DNA of 64,000 nt from Rhizobium sp. J15 (GCF_002531825.1 NZ_NWSX01000011.1:62001-126000), one strand, 5' to 3'. Counted from the stretch's first letter, positions 37,553 to 47,336 are shown. The notes: generated by a model from the letters alone, not told the origin. Numbers and translations: made by a program.

Positions 37553-38059
37553 ATGACCAAGCGCACTCCCATCCGCCTGACTGCGGGCGCAGCGCGTTTC
37601 AACCACCGCATTGCCGGCCTCGGCTTTCGCGATGGACACGTGCTCGTTCACCGCGCCGTGCACGAGCCCTTCTGGACCTTTCCGGGCGGCAGGGCGGAAA
37701 TCGGCGAAACCTCGGAAGAAACGCTGAAGCGGGAGATGATGGAGGAACTCGGCGTCGCCGTCACCATCTCCCGGCTGCTTTGGGTCGTCGAGAACTTTTT
37801 CCATTACGAACAGCGTGACTGGCACGAGCTCGGCTTCTACTATCTGATGGAAATCCCAGAAGAATTTCCGTTTCGGCCGCACGAAATCATCCATCGCGTC
37901 GAGGACGGCGACAACCATCTCGAATTCAAATGGGTATCGGCAACGCGCACGGCCCTGACCGCGCTCGACATTCCGCCCTATTTTATCGCCGAGGAAATCG
38001 AGAACCTGCCCGCCGCACCCCGTCATCTCGTCTGGCACGACGGCAATCTCGATGATTGA
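37553..38059 (+). CDS. Nudix hydrolase
   Basis: The 168-residue protein has a complete Nudix box: GGRAEIGETSEETLKRE followed by MMEELGV, which fits GX5EX7REUXEEXGU. Family members hydrolyse nucleoside diphosphates linked to another moiety. Flanking FHYEQRDWHELGFYYLMEIP is typical of a larger subgroup. It lies 6 bases after the phosphoesterase gene and probably belongs to the same transcript. Substrate unknown. Confidence 0.88.
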   Translation: MTKRTPIRLTAGAARFNHRIAGLGFRDGHVLVHRAVHEPFWTFPGGRAEIGETSEETLKREMMEELGVAVTISRLLWVVENFFHYEQRDWHELGFYYLMEIPEEFPFRPHEIIHRVEDGDNHLEFKWVSATRTALTALDIPPYFIAEEIENLPAAPRHLVWHDGNLDD

Positions 38060-38098
38060 CGCAAACGTTCCGGAAGCGCTTGAAGAGGAGATGCGCCG

Positions 38099-38662
38099 AT
38101 GCCGACCTTCGATCCTGTCAGGTCATTTCGCAAACTCGCCTACAACAACGCCCTTGCCAACCGCCGCCTGCTCCACGCCTGCGCGGCATTGAAGCCCGGC
38201 GAATTCGAAGCGCCGCGCACGAGCTTCTTTCCTTCGATCAAGGAAACCCTGAACCACATCATCACGGTCGACTGGTTCTATGTCGACGGCATGGAAGGCG
38301 GTACGCTCGGGTTTCAAGCCTTCGAGGTCGACGAACCCTTCGATGATGTGGAGTCACTGGCGCAAGCGCAGGCAAAGGTCGATCAGCGTCTGATCGACCT
38401 TTGCGAAGCCCTGACGCCGGAAAGGCTGATCTCGATCGTCAGGCTCCGTCGTGGCGACCGCATCCAGGAAGAGCGGATGGACGATGTGCTCGCCCACCTG
38501 TTCCAGCATCAGACCCATCATCGCGGCCAGGTCCATGCGATGCTTGCCGGCACCAGCGTCGCCCCGCCGCAGCTTGACGAATTCATCGTCGCCGACGACG
38601 CGCGGTTTCGCGGCAGGGAGCTTGGCGACCTCGGCTGGAACGAGGAAACGCTGATGCGTTAA
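38099..38662 (+). CDS. DinB-family (YfiT-like) protein
   Basis: The 187-residue protein is a four-helix DinB/YfiT-type putative metal-binding protein. Histidines sit in the expected places: NHIITVDWFYVDGM (helix 2) and HLFQHQTHHRGQVHAML (helix 4). Members are thought to be thiol-dependent transferases or detoxification enzymes. AGGAGATGCGCCG lies ahead of the ATG. It follows the Nudix gene by 39 bases. The exact activity is not known. Confidence 0.85.
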   Translation: MPTFDPVRSFRKLAYNNALANRRLLHACAALKPGEFEAPRTSFFPSIKETLNHIITVDWFYVDGMEGGTLGFQAFEVDEPFDDVESLAQAQAKVDQRLIDLCEALTPERLISIVRLRRGDRIQEERMDDVLAHLFQHQTHHRGQVHAMLAGTSVAPPQLDEFIVADDARFRGRELGDLGWNEETLMR

Positions 38663-38759
38663 AGCCTGTCGCGCAAGCGCGGTTTTGCGATAACGACGCG
38701 TGTAAAAACAAAGACCTAAAACGCGGCGAGCGAATCTGAGAGATCGCGACGTGCTTTAG
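38660..38759. repeat. copy of dispersed rhizobial palindromic repeat
   Basis: The block TTAAAGCCTGTCGCGCAAGC ... AGATCGCGACGTGCTTTAG resembles the element at 27495-27627 without its extra inner hairpin. It fills the gap between the convergent dinB-like and acvB genes and overlaps both gene ends by a few bases. Confidence 0.75.
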
Positions 38760-40138
38760 TTTTGCAGCCGCTTTTTCAGCCCGTCGATGATCGACTTGGT
38801 GAGAAGATCGTAATTCTCGTCGAAATGGTGGTCGCCGGGCAGTTCGACCACTTCGGCGCCGGTATCCCTCAGCGCCGGACAAGCGACATCGTCGTCGTCA
38901 TCCTTGCCATAGATGCACTGTACGAGTTTCGGATCGACGTTCTTCAGGTCGCCGACCGGGTCTCCTCCCGCCCCTTCCGTCTTCTGGCCGAGCCAGCCGA
39001 GAACGGAGATGACGTAATCGACCTGGTGCGAGAGCGACAGCAGCGACAGCTGCACCACCGAGGACTTCTCGGCCGGCTTGAGAAGCTGATAGGTCGCGGG
39101 CACGACATCGGCGCCGAAGGAGTAGCCGACGAGCAGCACGTGCTTCACCTTCCACTGCTTGCGATAGAAATCGATGATCTTCGAAAGATCGCTGGCGGTT
39201 TCTTCCGGCTTGCGCTCCGACCAGAAATAATGAAGCGAATCGACGCCGACGACGGGAATGCCTTCCTTCTGCAGCGTGCCGCCGACCTCCTTGTCGATGT
39301 CGCGCCAGCCGCCATCGCCTGAATAGATTATCGCCATGGTATCGAAGGCGGGCGTGGCTTCGAGCACCGCCAGCGGCAGGCCAAGCGGATTGCCGAAGGC
39401 GCCCGATGCGGTGACGAGATCGTCAAGCGTATCGGCAAACACCGTCTGCGCATCGTCGGTGGTGTCGCGGATCTCCATCGCCGAATGGATTTTCTTCAGC
39501 GCTTCGGCATGCACCCTGCCATCCTTGTCGGCATTGGGCGTGAAGACGGTGACGATCGGATCCGGCAGGGCGCCGTCGCTGAGGCCATACATGGTGCGCT
39601 GGCCGACGACCTGCTTGGAAGCCGGCGTGCAAAGCTCCTGGGCAAGCGGGATGCCGGCCTTCGGATCGACGGCGAGCGTCTGGCCGATCGTTGCATCCGG
39701 CGTCTGCGCGGCAATGGCCAGCGCCAGGGCCCCGCCCTCGCCGATGCCGGCGACGATCGGCAGGTGATAGGCATTGTTGCCGGTCGCGCGCTGCACCTGC
39801 TGGCTCAGCGATTCGATGTCCGAGACCATGTAGATGCAGCCATCATTGAGGCTGACGTCGTAACGGCTGAGCGCCTGGATATAAGAGGGAAAATCGACGC
39901 CGATGACGACGGCGCCTTCGGAAACCAGCCTGTCGGCCTCGCCCTTCTCATAGTCGCCCCAGCCGGCGGCATCCGAGATCAGCATGACCGTGCCCTTCAC
40001 TTCGCCTTCCGGCAGGAAGATGTGCGGCGACGGGATGAGCCCGGTTTCGAAGCTCTGCGTGGTCTCTTCGGCGGCGCTCGCCGGTGCGGCCGCGAGCATG
40101 CAGGCGCATGCCGTGGCAAGAAGGATTGTCCTGATCAT
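38756..40138 (-). CDS. acvB: AcvB/VirJ-family periplasmic lipid hydrolase
   Basis: The 460-residue exported protein (signal peptide ending near PASAAE) has two VirJ-like alpha/beta-hydrolase halves. The second half carries YSGDGGWRDID, the nucleophile S340 in GYSFGAD and a late histidine in LPGDHHFD. Agrobacterium AcvB hydrolyses lysyl-phosphatidylglycerol. It overlaps the lpiA stop by four bases (ATGA), so the two are one operon. Rhizobium tropici lpiA-acvB is induced by acid and aids acid tolerance. The stop lies inside a dispersed repeat. Confidence 0.93.
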   Translation of the reverse strand: MIRTILLATACACMLAAAPASAAEETTQSFETGLIPSPHIFLPEGEVKGTVMLISDAAGWGDYEKGEADRLVSEGAVVIGVDFPSYIQALSRYDVSLNDGCIYMVSDIESLSQQVQRATGNNAYHLPIVAGIGEGGALALAIAAQTPDATIGQTLAVDPKAGIPLAQELCTPASKQVVGQRTMYGLSDGALPDPIVTVFTPNADKDGRVHAEALKKIHSAMEIRDTTDDAQTVFADTLDDLVTASGAFGNPLGLPLAVLEATPAFDTMAIIYSGDGGWRDIDKEVGGTLQKEGIPVVGVDSLHYFWSERKPEETASDLSKIIDFYRKQWKVKHVLLVGYSFGADVVPATYQLLKPAEKSSVVQLSLLSLSHQVDYVISVLGWLGQKTEGAGGDPVGDLKNVDPKLVQCIYGKDDDDDVACPALRDTGAEVVELPGDHHFDENYDLLTKSIIDGLKKRLQN

Positions 40139-42738
40139 TTTCTCACTACCCCCTTCAATCCGCCCCCGATCAGAAAAGTCGCGTCCATCAACGCGATCAT
40201 CGGATTGCCTCCTCCGGAAACTGCAAGATAGCGCGGTTGCCAGTGCGGATGAAACTTGGATTTGAATGCCCGAAGGCCTTTGAAGTTATAGAAGCGCTCG
40301 CCGTGCTCGAAGACGGTGCTGCCGATGCGGTCCCAGACGGGCGCCGCCTCGCGTTTCGACATGCCGGAGAGAGGGGCCATGCCGAGATTGAAATGGGAAA
40401 AACCCTGATTGCGCAGATATTCCATGATCTGCACGAAGAGAAAGTCCATCGACCCTTTCGGCGCGTCCGGCGAGAAGCGCATGAGATCGATCGTGCCCTC
40501 CTCCCTGGAATCGGTGACGAGGACATTGGCGAAGGCGACGATCTTGCCGTCCTTCTTCAGGATGCCGACCGGCTGGGAGGCAACGTAATCGGGATCGAAG
40601 GAACCGAGCGAGAAGCCCTTTTCCTTGGCGTTGTGATGTTCGAGCCAGGCCGTGGAAACGGCGGCGAGATCATCGATGATGCCGGGCACATCCTGCGGTT
40701 CGACGACTGCGAATTCCAGCCCGTCGCGCTGGGCGCGGCTCGCCGTCTGGCGAAGGTTCGCCCATTTGCCGCCCTTCATTTCGAACGCCCGGAGATCGGC
40801 CACCGCCAGTTCGCCGAGCTTGAAGGCGCGAAGGCCGGCATCGGCGCAATGGGAAAGCAGCCCCGGCGAGATCTGGTAGAAGACGGCGCGGCAGCCGGCG
40901 GCGCGCGCCGCTTCGACGAAACGCCAGACGAGCTCCTGCACGGCGCGATGATCGCCGATCGGATCGAACAGCGCGATCCATGAGCGGCCCTGCCGGCCGT
41001 ACATGATGAAGGCATCGCCCTTTTCCGAGAACATGATGCTCTTGTCGCCCATGCGCACCAGATTGGCGTCGGCATTGCCCTGCTTGCCGACGATCTCCAC
41101 GGCACGCGCCAGCGCCTCTTCCGTCGCCGGTTCCGGCCGGAAGGCCGCCGGCCGGAGCAGGCTGAATATGGCGATCGCCGAGGAGATGATGGTGATGCCG
41201 AGCAAGGCGCGCAAACCGCGCGGCGCTTCAGCGGTGAATTCGAACTGCCACCACAGCTGGTTGCTGTATTCGACGTCGCGATAGACGAAAAGCAGGATGA
41301 CGACGGCGCCGACGATGATGACGGCGATCGCCATCAGCCAGGACGCCGTCATCGCCTGATTGAGCAGCGAAGCGTGGCGGGTGAAGAGCCGGCGGCTGAC
41401 GAAGAGCCCGAAGACGAGGAAGGCGAGAAAGGCCGCTTCAACAAGCGCGATTGCCTTCAGGAGCGACAAGGTCAGCGCGGCGACGGCCGAGAACACGGCC
41501 ACCCACCAGGCGCCGTCGAGGCGCTGGCCGAGGCCGCGCGCGGCGACGACGAGCGCGAGCCCGAGCAGGCTGGAGAGGAAGTGCGCCCCTTCGACCATCG
41601 GCAGCGGCAGGTAGTTGGAGAGGAATTCGAGGTTCTGGTCCGGCGTCGGCGTGACGCTCGAAAACACCAGCATGACGCCGAGCAGCAGCGCTAAGGCCGA
41701 AAGCAGCTGCGGCATCAGCCGCCCGCCGATGCGCCGCACGCTGGAGGCGGCCGGGTGATCGACGAAGCGGCGAAGTTCCGCCGCCGAGACGGCGAGCACG
41801 GCGATCAACAGCGGCAGCACGTGGTAGATCAGCCGGTAAAGCACCAGCGATCCGAGCACGGCATCGATGTTCACCGCGCTGCCGAGCGAGGCGATGATCA
41901 CCGTCTCGAACACGCCGAGCCCGGCCGGAACGTGGCTGAGCACGCCGAGACCGACGGCAATCGCGTAGACGGCGAGGAAGACCGGCCAGCCGATCGCGGT
42001 CTGCGGCAGGAGCACGTAGAGAACCGAGGCCGAGGCGGCGATATCGAAAGCGGTGACGAGGAACTGGCGCGACCAGGTGCGCGAATCCGGCAGGCGGATC
42101 GTGACCGCGCCGAGATCGAGCACGCGGCCGTCCCGGCCGACGATCATCACCACTCCGAGAATGGCGATGATCGAACCGGCGATCAGCCGGAGAAGGAAGG
42201 CGCTGACACCGATCAGCGGCCCGATCTGATCGGCGATGATGATGAGGGCGATTGCCGCGACGCCGGCAAGCCCCAGGCCGAAGGAGAGCGTGACGAAGGC
42301 GATGATCCGGCCGATATCCTCCGGCGAGAGCCCGAGGCGGGTATAGGCGCGATAGCGGATTGCGCCGCCCGAAAGCGCGCCGAAGCCGGCGGTGTTGCCG
42401 ACCGCATAGGCACTGAACGCCGTCAGCGCCACATGCGGGAAGGGCAGCCTCTTGCCGATGTAATCGATGGCGTTGAGGTCGTAGAAGATCAGTGCGAGGA
42501 AACTAAGTGCCGTGAAGAACAGCGCCAGCAGGATCGCGCTCGGCCTGGTCGCCGCCAGCGCGGCGACGACGTCGTCATAGCGCACCTCGTTGGTGAGCTG
42601 CATGATCGCGTAACCGACCAGGCAGAAGACCACGAGTGTCGCGGCTGCCGTCAGCGGCGTCCTGTAACGCCTGAAAAGCCCGCGAAAGGAAAACCCCTCC
42701 GCCTCTTCCATCTCTTCCAAATTGCCGTGCCCCGACAT
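40135..42738 (-). CDS. lpiA: LpiA/MprF-type phosphatidylglycerol lysyltransferase
   Basis: LpiA transfers lysine from Lys-tRNA to phosphatidylglycerol and flips the product, lowering membrane negative charge. The 867-residue protein has an N-terminal flippase domain with about 12-14 membrane segments (about 25-540). A C-terminal cytoplasmic DUF2156 synthase domain (about 560-850) has ISPGLLSHCADAGL, KEKGFSLGSFDPDY and GMAPLSGMSKREAAP-type blocks. AGGTAAGAG precedes the ATG. It is co-transcribed with acvB, which gives a synthesis/degradation pair for lysyl-PG. Confidence 0.95.
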   Translation of the reverse strand: MSGHGNLEEMEEAEGFSFRGLFRRYRTPLTAAATLVVFCLVGYAIMQLTNEVRYDDVVAALAATRPSAILLALFFTALSFLALIFYDLNAIDYIGKRLPFPHVALTAFSAYAVGNTAGFGALSGGAIRYRAYTRLGLSPEDIGRIIAFVTLSFGLGLAGVAAIALIIIADQIGPLIGVSAFLLRLIAGSIIAILGVVMIVGRDGRVLDLGAVTIRLPDSRTWSRQFLVTAFDIAASASVLYVLLPQTAIGWPVFLAVYAIAVGLGVLSHVPAGLGVFETVIIASLGSAVNIDAVLGSLVLYRLIYHVLPLLIAVLAVSAAELRRFVDHPAASSVRRIGGRLMPQLLSALALLLGVMLVFSSVTPTPDQNLEFLSNYLPLPMVEGAHFLSSLLGLALVVAARGLGQRLDGAWWVAVFSAVAALTLSLLKAIALVEAAFLAFLVFGLFVSRRLFTRHASLLNQAMTASWLMAIAVIIVGAVVILLFVYRDVEYSNQLWWQFEFTAEAPRGLRALLGITIISSAIAIFSLLRPAAFRPEPATEEALARAVEIVGKQGNADANLVRMGDKSIMFSEKGDAFIMYGRQGRSWIALFDPIGDHRAVQELVWRFVEAARAAGCRAVFYQISPGLLSHCADAGLRAFKLGELAVADLRAFEMKGGKWANLRQTASRAQRDGLEFAVVEPQDVPGIIDDLAAVSTAWLEHHNAKEKGFSLGSFDPDYVASQPVGILKKDGKIVAFANVLVTDSREEGTIDLMRFSPDAPKGSMDFLFVQIMEYLRNQGFSHFNLGMAPLSGMSKREAAPVWDRIGSTVFEHGERFYNFKGLRAFKSKFHPHWQPRYLAVSGGGNPMIALMDATFLIGGGLKGVVRK

Positions 42739-42976
42739 CTCTTACCTGCGCAATTTCCAGCCCTGCGGGAATCATTTTCAAAGACGTAGCATGGGAGGCA
42801 TATAAGCTGCATGAAGCAAATGCCGTCGCTACCCGGCCCCGCCGCCAGCGCCTCCATCATCCTCAATTGGGGCGAATTTGCGCAGGCGAGCCTGGCGGGC
42901 ACATTGCATTTTCGTAAGCTTGCGCAGAGCGTTGCGAACGATGATGCGGGTTTGAGAAGCGAGAGAAGGATTAGAC

Positions 42977-43354
42977 ATGCAAGATGGGCTGGCCTTCACG
43001 ATGCTCGTCGTCGGCAGACTGCTGCTCGGCGGTCTTTTCGTCGCAGGCGGCATTCATCATTTTTTCGTCATCGTGCCGATAACCGACGCCATCGAAGCCC
43101 GCGGCGTCCCTTTTGCGAAATGGGTGCTGATAGCTGGCAGCCTCTTTCAGATCGCCGCCGGTCTGCTGCTGATGCTCGGCCTCTGCGTCGTCCCGGCCGC
43201 CTTCGGCCTCATCATCTTCACGCTTGCCGCTTCCGTGATGCTGCTGAATTTCTGGGACATGCAGGAAACGGCGCGTGACAGCGCCATCAACAGCTGGAAA
43301 AGCAACATGGCGATCATCGGCGGCCTGCTGGTCGCAGCCGCCAGCGCAATGTGA
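42977..43354 (+). CDS. DoxX-family small membrane protein
   Basis: The 125-residue protein has four hydrophobic segments and the DoxX-type start MLVVGRLLLGGLFVAGGIHHFF. A central FAKWVLIAGSLFQIAAG-type block follows, with a late SWKSNMAIIGGLL. Members are found in respiratory or redox-linked membrane complexes, but most are uncharacterised. GAGAAGGATT lies before the ATG. It is divergent from lpiA (238-base gap) and convergent with the MscS gene. Confidence 0.82.
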   Translation: MQDGLAFTMLVVGRLLLGGLFVAGGIHHFFVIVPITDAIEARGVPFAKWVLIAGSLFQIAAGLLLMLGLCVVPAAFGLIIFTLAASVMLLNFWDMQETARDSAINSWKSNMAIIGGLLVAAASAM

Positions 43355-43359
43355 GCGAT

Positions 43360-45471
43360 TTATGCGGCAGGCTCGCCGCCTGCCCGCGCCTGCGCGGCAT
43401 AACGCGCTACGGCAGCATCCACCTCCGCGTCGCGGTCGCCGGCCACCTGCACCGTCGGCACCGCGAATTCGATGCCGTTTTCCCTGAAGGCATTGCGGAT
43501 CATCGCCAGCGCGTTGCGGCGGATGACGAATTGCTCGCCGGGTTTCGTCATCATCGACAGCCGGATCTCGATCGCGAATTCGCCGAATTGCTCGACGCCC
43601 TTCATCTTCAGCGTCTCGATGATATGCGGGCCGTATTCCGGATTTTCGAGCAGCGTCTGGCCGATCTGCTTGATCACCTTCTTCGCCTTGACGAGATCGG
43701 TGTCGTATTTGACGTTGAGGCTGATCTTGTCGATCGTCCAGTCGCGGTTGAGGTTCTTCACCGCACCGAGTTCGCCGAAGGGCACGGTCGTCAGCGGTCC
43801 GCGATGATGCCTGAGCTTCACCGAGCGCAGGCTGAAAGCCTCGACCACGCCCCTGTGGCTGCCGCTTTCGATATATTCGCCGACGCGGAAGGCATCGTCC
43901 CAGAGATAGAACATGCCGCTGATGACGTCCTTGACGATCGTCTGCGCGCCGAAACCGACCGCGACGCCGACGACACCGGCGCCGGCGATCAGCGGCCCGA
44001 TTTCGATGCCGAGGCCCGACAGAACCATCAGCACGGCGATGACGGCGATCACGACGGCAAGGATATTGCGGAAGATCGGCAGCAGCGTCTGTATCCGCGC
44101 GCGCTTGGCCTTCTCCTCGTCCGTCTCGCTGCCGTCCAGCGGTGAATCGAGCAGCTTGCCGTCGATATAGGCTTTGACGACGTGCCAGAGCAGATCGGCC
44201 GCCAGCAGGATGACGATGCCGCCGATGAGCCCACGCGCGATCTTGTCCAGCATCCTGTCGCCGGCGGCCATCGTGTCGGCCCCGACGCCGAGCATCCGCC
44301 CGAGCCAGATGGCCGCCAGTGCGATGATCAGCGCACGCACGCCGCGGTCGAGCAGCACGGTCGCAATGCGGCGCGTGGCCAGGAAGCTCGCTTCGGTCTG
44401 CTGCAGCGATTTCACCGCAAGCGTCGAGACGGCGAGCACGCGCGGCAGCAGCAGCACATAGATGCCGAGCCAGAGCAGCCCGTTGAAACCTGCGACCCAG
44501 AGTCCCCAGAGCAGCAGGAAATAGACGGTGAGCGCCCAGGAGATTCCCTGGCCGCGCTTCTCGTCCTTGTCCGGTCGTGACCAGACCGCCTCGATCGCGA
44601 TCAACAGCAACCCGATGCCGAGGATGTAGCCGACGACGAGCCGGGCGCTCGGCGTATAGCCGAGCGGCATCATCGACTGGATCACGGCCCAGCCGAAAGC
44701 GAAATAGATGACGAAGGTCGCACAGCGGCGATACCAGAAGAGTGCGACGGCCCGCCCCGGCATGGTCGGCGCAGCGATGCCCTGCCGCTCTTCATCGGCC
44801 CGCGCCAGCCCGATGAGATCGACCAGCACGCCGCCGAGGCAGATGGTGAAACGCTGGACGATGAGCGCGACGACGCAGACGATCGCGATACTCTGGCTGA
44901 GCGGCGGCCAATTGAGGCTGAGAAGCGTGAGCACCGTTGCGCCCGCGAAGATCAGCGCCGGGATGACGCGCGGCGCCAGATGCATGCCCGCCATCGCGGC
45001 CAGCCGGCGACGGCGGCGTCGGAAGACATAGCGGGCGATGCTCTCGACGATCGCGCCGAGCAGGAAGATCGCCAGGAATTGCGCCGTCATGCGCGCTCGG
45101 CCGGCGGCGGCGATTTCGCCGAAAAGCAGGGAGGACGCATTGCCGATCTGCGAGGGCAGCGTCATTGCGGCATCGGAGACCATCGAGACATGCCGGCGGG
45201 AATGCTGCAGCAAGCCGGATAGAACCGACATCTGGTTCTCGGCCGTTGTGTCGGCCGCAGGCGTTGCCGCCATCTGCGTCGACATCCACTGCTTGACCTC
45301 GGGCGTCTGCATGAGCTGCATCATCTCACGCACTTGAGCCGGCGGCGGGGCGGATGCGGCCGGCGTTTGCGCCGTCTGGGCGAAGCCCGATGAAACCACA
45401 CCCAAAAGCACCATGAATGCCAGCACGCCCGATATGGCGGCCTTCAAGACCCCTGCCCTGTCACGTTCCAT
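43360..45471 (-). CDS. large MscS-family mechanosensitive channel
   Basis: The 703-residue protein has a signal peptide (ending near FAQTA). A periplasmic N-terminal domain of about 110 residues and about ten membrane segments follow. The pore helix is GAGVVGVAVGFGAQTIVKDVISGMFYL, with the Gly/Ala packing typical of MscS. A beta domain (VEAFSLRSVKLRHHRGPLTTVPFG) and an alpha/beta cytoplasmic cage end the protein. It is far larger than E. coli MscS (286 aa), like the multi-helix YbiO/MscM-type members. The start at 45471 has GAGGGCGGAT upstream. It probably relieves hypo-osmotic stress. Confidence 0.92.
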   Translation of the reverse strand: MERDRAGVLKAAISGVLAFMVLLGVVSSGFAQTAQTPAASAPPPAQVREMMQLMQTPEVKQWMSTQMAATPAADTTAENQMSVLSGLLQHSRRHVSMVSDAAMTLPSQIGNASSLLFGEIAAAGRARMTAQFLAIFLLGAIVESIARYVFRRRRRRLAAMAGMHLAPRVIPALIFAGATVLTLLSLNWPPLSQSIAIVCVVALIVQRFTICLGGVLVDLIGLARADEERQGIAAPTMPGRAVALFWYRRCATFVIYFAFGWAVIQSMMPLGYTPSARLVVGYILGIGLLLIAIEAVWSRPDKDEKRGQGISWALTVYFLLLWGLWVAGFNGLLWLGIYVLLLPRVLAVSTLAVKSLQQTEASFLATRRIATVLLDRGVRALIIALAAIWLGRMLGVGADTMAAGDRMLDKIARGLIGGIVILLAADLLWHVVKAYIDGKLLDSPLDGSETDEEKAKRARIQTLLPIFRNILAVVIAVIAVLMVLSGLGIEIGPLIAGAGVVGVAVGFGAQTIVKDVISGMFYLWDDAFRVGEYIESGSHRGVVEAFSLRSVKLRHHRGPLTTVPFGELGAVKNLNRDWTIDKISLNVKYDTDLVKAKKVIKQIGQTLLENPEYGPHIIETLKMKGVEQFGEFAIEIRLSMMTKPGEQFVIRRNALAMIRNAFRENGIEFAVPTVQVAGDRDAEVDAAVARYAAQARAGGEPAA

Positions 45472-45680
45472 ATCCGCCCTCAATGGAGTGCCGTCCGCCC
45501 GGATGAAGCAGTTCCGACATTTCTCCTTGCAGCAATGGATACTCGCAGGCGTGGCCGCCAGCAAGCGGTAGGAAAACCATACCGATGGCTAGGAAAGGCC
45601 GATGTCGCCGCCACCCTGAAACCAGGCGTGCGCCCGCTGTTTCAGGATGACGGCTTCGTCGGGCGGTGAAAACCGGGCAG

Positions 45681-46712
45681 TCAGGATTTCGGAGCCGGCT
45701 TCTCCACGTGGCCGCCGAAGCCCGCACGCATCGCCGACAGCACCTTGTTGGCGAATTCGTCGTTGTCGCGCGAGGAGAAGCGGCCGTAGAGCGCGGCACT
45801 CAGCACCGGCGTCGGCACGCTTTCGTCGATTGCCGCCATGATCGTCCAGCGGCCTTCGCCGCTGTCGGAGACCCGGCCCGCGTATTTCGCCAGCGCCGGA
45901 TCGGCATGCAGCGCATCGGCGGTGAGATCGAGCAGCCAGGAGGTGATGACGCTGCCGCGGCGCCAGACTTCGGCAACGTCCTGCAGATTGAAGTCGTATT
46001 GGAAATGTTCGGGGTGCGCGAGCGGCGCAGTTTCCGCATCGGCCTCATGCGAGGCAGCACCGATATTGGCATGTTTCAGGATATTGAGGCCTTCGGCATA
46101 GGCCGCCATCAGGCCGTATTCGATGCCGTTATGCACCATCTTGACGAAATGGCCGGCCCCGTGCGGGCCGCAATGCAGGTAGCCCTGCTCCGCGGTGCTC
46201 GCCGCAGCCGCTTCGGCGCTGCGGTTCGGTGAGGCTTCCGTCTTGCCGGCGCCGGGCGCGAGCGTCGCGAAGATCGGCGAAAGGTGCTGGACGATGCCCT
46301 TCTCGCCGCCGATCATCAGGCAATAGCCGCGTTCGAGGCCGAAGACGCCGCCGCTGGTGCCGACGTCGACATAATGGATCCCCTTGGTGATGAGCTCGGC
46401 GCCGCGGCGGATATCGTCGTGGTAATAGGAGTTGCCGCCATCGATGACGATATCGCCGTTCTGCAGCAGCGGCACCAGGCTCGCCAGCACCTTGTCGACG
46501 ATCGCCGCCGGCAGCATCAGCCAGATGGCGCGCGGATGGCTCAGCTTCGAGACGAACTCCTCCAGCGAGGCGCTGCCGGTCGCGCCCATGCCGGCAAGCT
46601 CGGCAACGCTTTCGGGCCTGGCGTCATAGACGACGCATTCGTGACCGCCCCGCATCAGCCGCTGGACCATGTAATTGCCCATGCGGCCCAAACCAACCAT
46701 ACCAAGCTGCAT
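45681..46712 (-). CDS. NAD(P)-dependent 6-phosphogluconate dehydrogenase-like protein (YqeC/GntZ type)
   Basis: The 343-residue protein has GLGRMGNYM at the N-terminus (Rossmann). LMLPAAIVDKVL and IDGGNSYYHDD are followed by the substrate motif VGTSGGVFGLERGYCLMIGG. The catalytic block HCGPHGAGHFVKMVHNGIEYG holds the conserved Lys and Asn. It is shorter than the classical 470-residue Gnd. An 18-residue Ala/Ser-rich insertion (AGKTEASPNRSAEAAAAST) precedes the catalytic block. The start at 46712 has AGGAGATTC upstream. It probably decarboxylates 6-phosphogluconate. Confidence 0.9.
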   Translation of the reverse strand: MQLGMVGLGRMGNYMVQRLMRGGHECVVYDARPESVAELAGMGATGSASLEEFVSKLSHPRAIWLMLPAAIVDKVLASLVPLLQNGDIVIDGGNSYYHDDIRRGAELITKGIHYVDVGTSGGVFGLERGYCLMIGGEKGIVQHLSPIFATLAPGAGKTEASPNRSAEAAAASTAEQGYLHCGPHGAGHFVKMVHNGIEYGLMAAYAEGLNILKHANIGAASHEADAETAPLAHPEHFQYDFNLQDVAEVWRRGSVITSWLLDLTADALHADPALAKYAGRVSDSGEGRWTIMAAIDESVPTPVLSAALYGRFSSRDNDEFANKVLSAMRAGFGGHVEKPAPKS

Positions 46713-46816
46713 AATGAATCTCCTGGAAACCGAGATGAAGTATCGACTCCGGAAATTAGCACCCGCAGTGTGACAGGCAAGCGAAGTCTGGCGCGCCCTC
46801 CACGCCTGCCTGTCCG

Positions 46817-47299
46817 TCAGACGTCCGGCGCGCTGGCCGGTTCGCCCTTCATCTCGCTGAGGAACATGCCCTCGCGCAGATTGATGCCGTATTCGACGAA
46901 GGCCTTCATGCAGCAGAGCATCTGCGTCCAGCCTTCGCAGTTGAGATAGGTGCCGCGCCGGCCGGCCTCGTCCTCGCGCCAGCCGTTCTCGGCGATCGTC
47001 ACCAGCGTGCCGCCATCCTCGAGCGGCTTGAAGTTCATCTCCACCAGGGTCTTGTAGCTCGTCTTGTCCTCGCCGGTGCCGCCGTCCCAGCGCAGCACGA
47101 TGCGGCTGTCGGGCACGAGCTCGACGACCTCCACCGGCGCATCCTTCCACCAGGTCACCGTGGCGCCCTGGACGAGCGGCGCGCTCGCCCCGCCGATGGT
47201 CGTGAAATAGCTGCTGAGCTTCTTCGGATTGACGACGGCGTCGAACACGTCGGCGACGGGGCGGCCGATGCGGCCGGAAACGCGGATTCCGAGAGACAT
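46817..47299 (-). CDS. AHSA1/SRPBCC-domain protein paired with an ArsR regulator
   Basis: The 160-residue protein has the START-like AHSA1 fold: GRIGRPVADVFDAVVNPKKLSSYF at the N-terminus, a central TWWKDAPVEVVELVPDSRIVLRW sheet and a C-terminal helix with WTQMLCCMKAFVEYG. Such proteins bind hydrophobic ligands; no activity is known here. The gene is divergent from an arsR-type gene with 55 bases between them, a very common pairing. A palindrome in that gap probably controls both. GAGGAGAAG lies before the ATG. Confidence 0.85.
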   Translation of the reverse strand: MSLGIRVSGRIGRPVADVFDAVVNPKKLSSYFTTIGGASAPLVQGATVTWWKDAPVEVVELVPDSRIVLRWDGGTGEDKTSYKTLVEMNFKPLEDGGTLVTIAENGWREDEAGRRGTYLNCEGWTQMLCCMKAFVEYGINLREGMFLSEMKGEPASAPDV

Positions 47300-47336
47300 G
47301 GTACTTCTCCTCTTCTCCATTGCTCCTTGCGCCATT

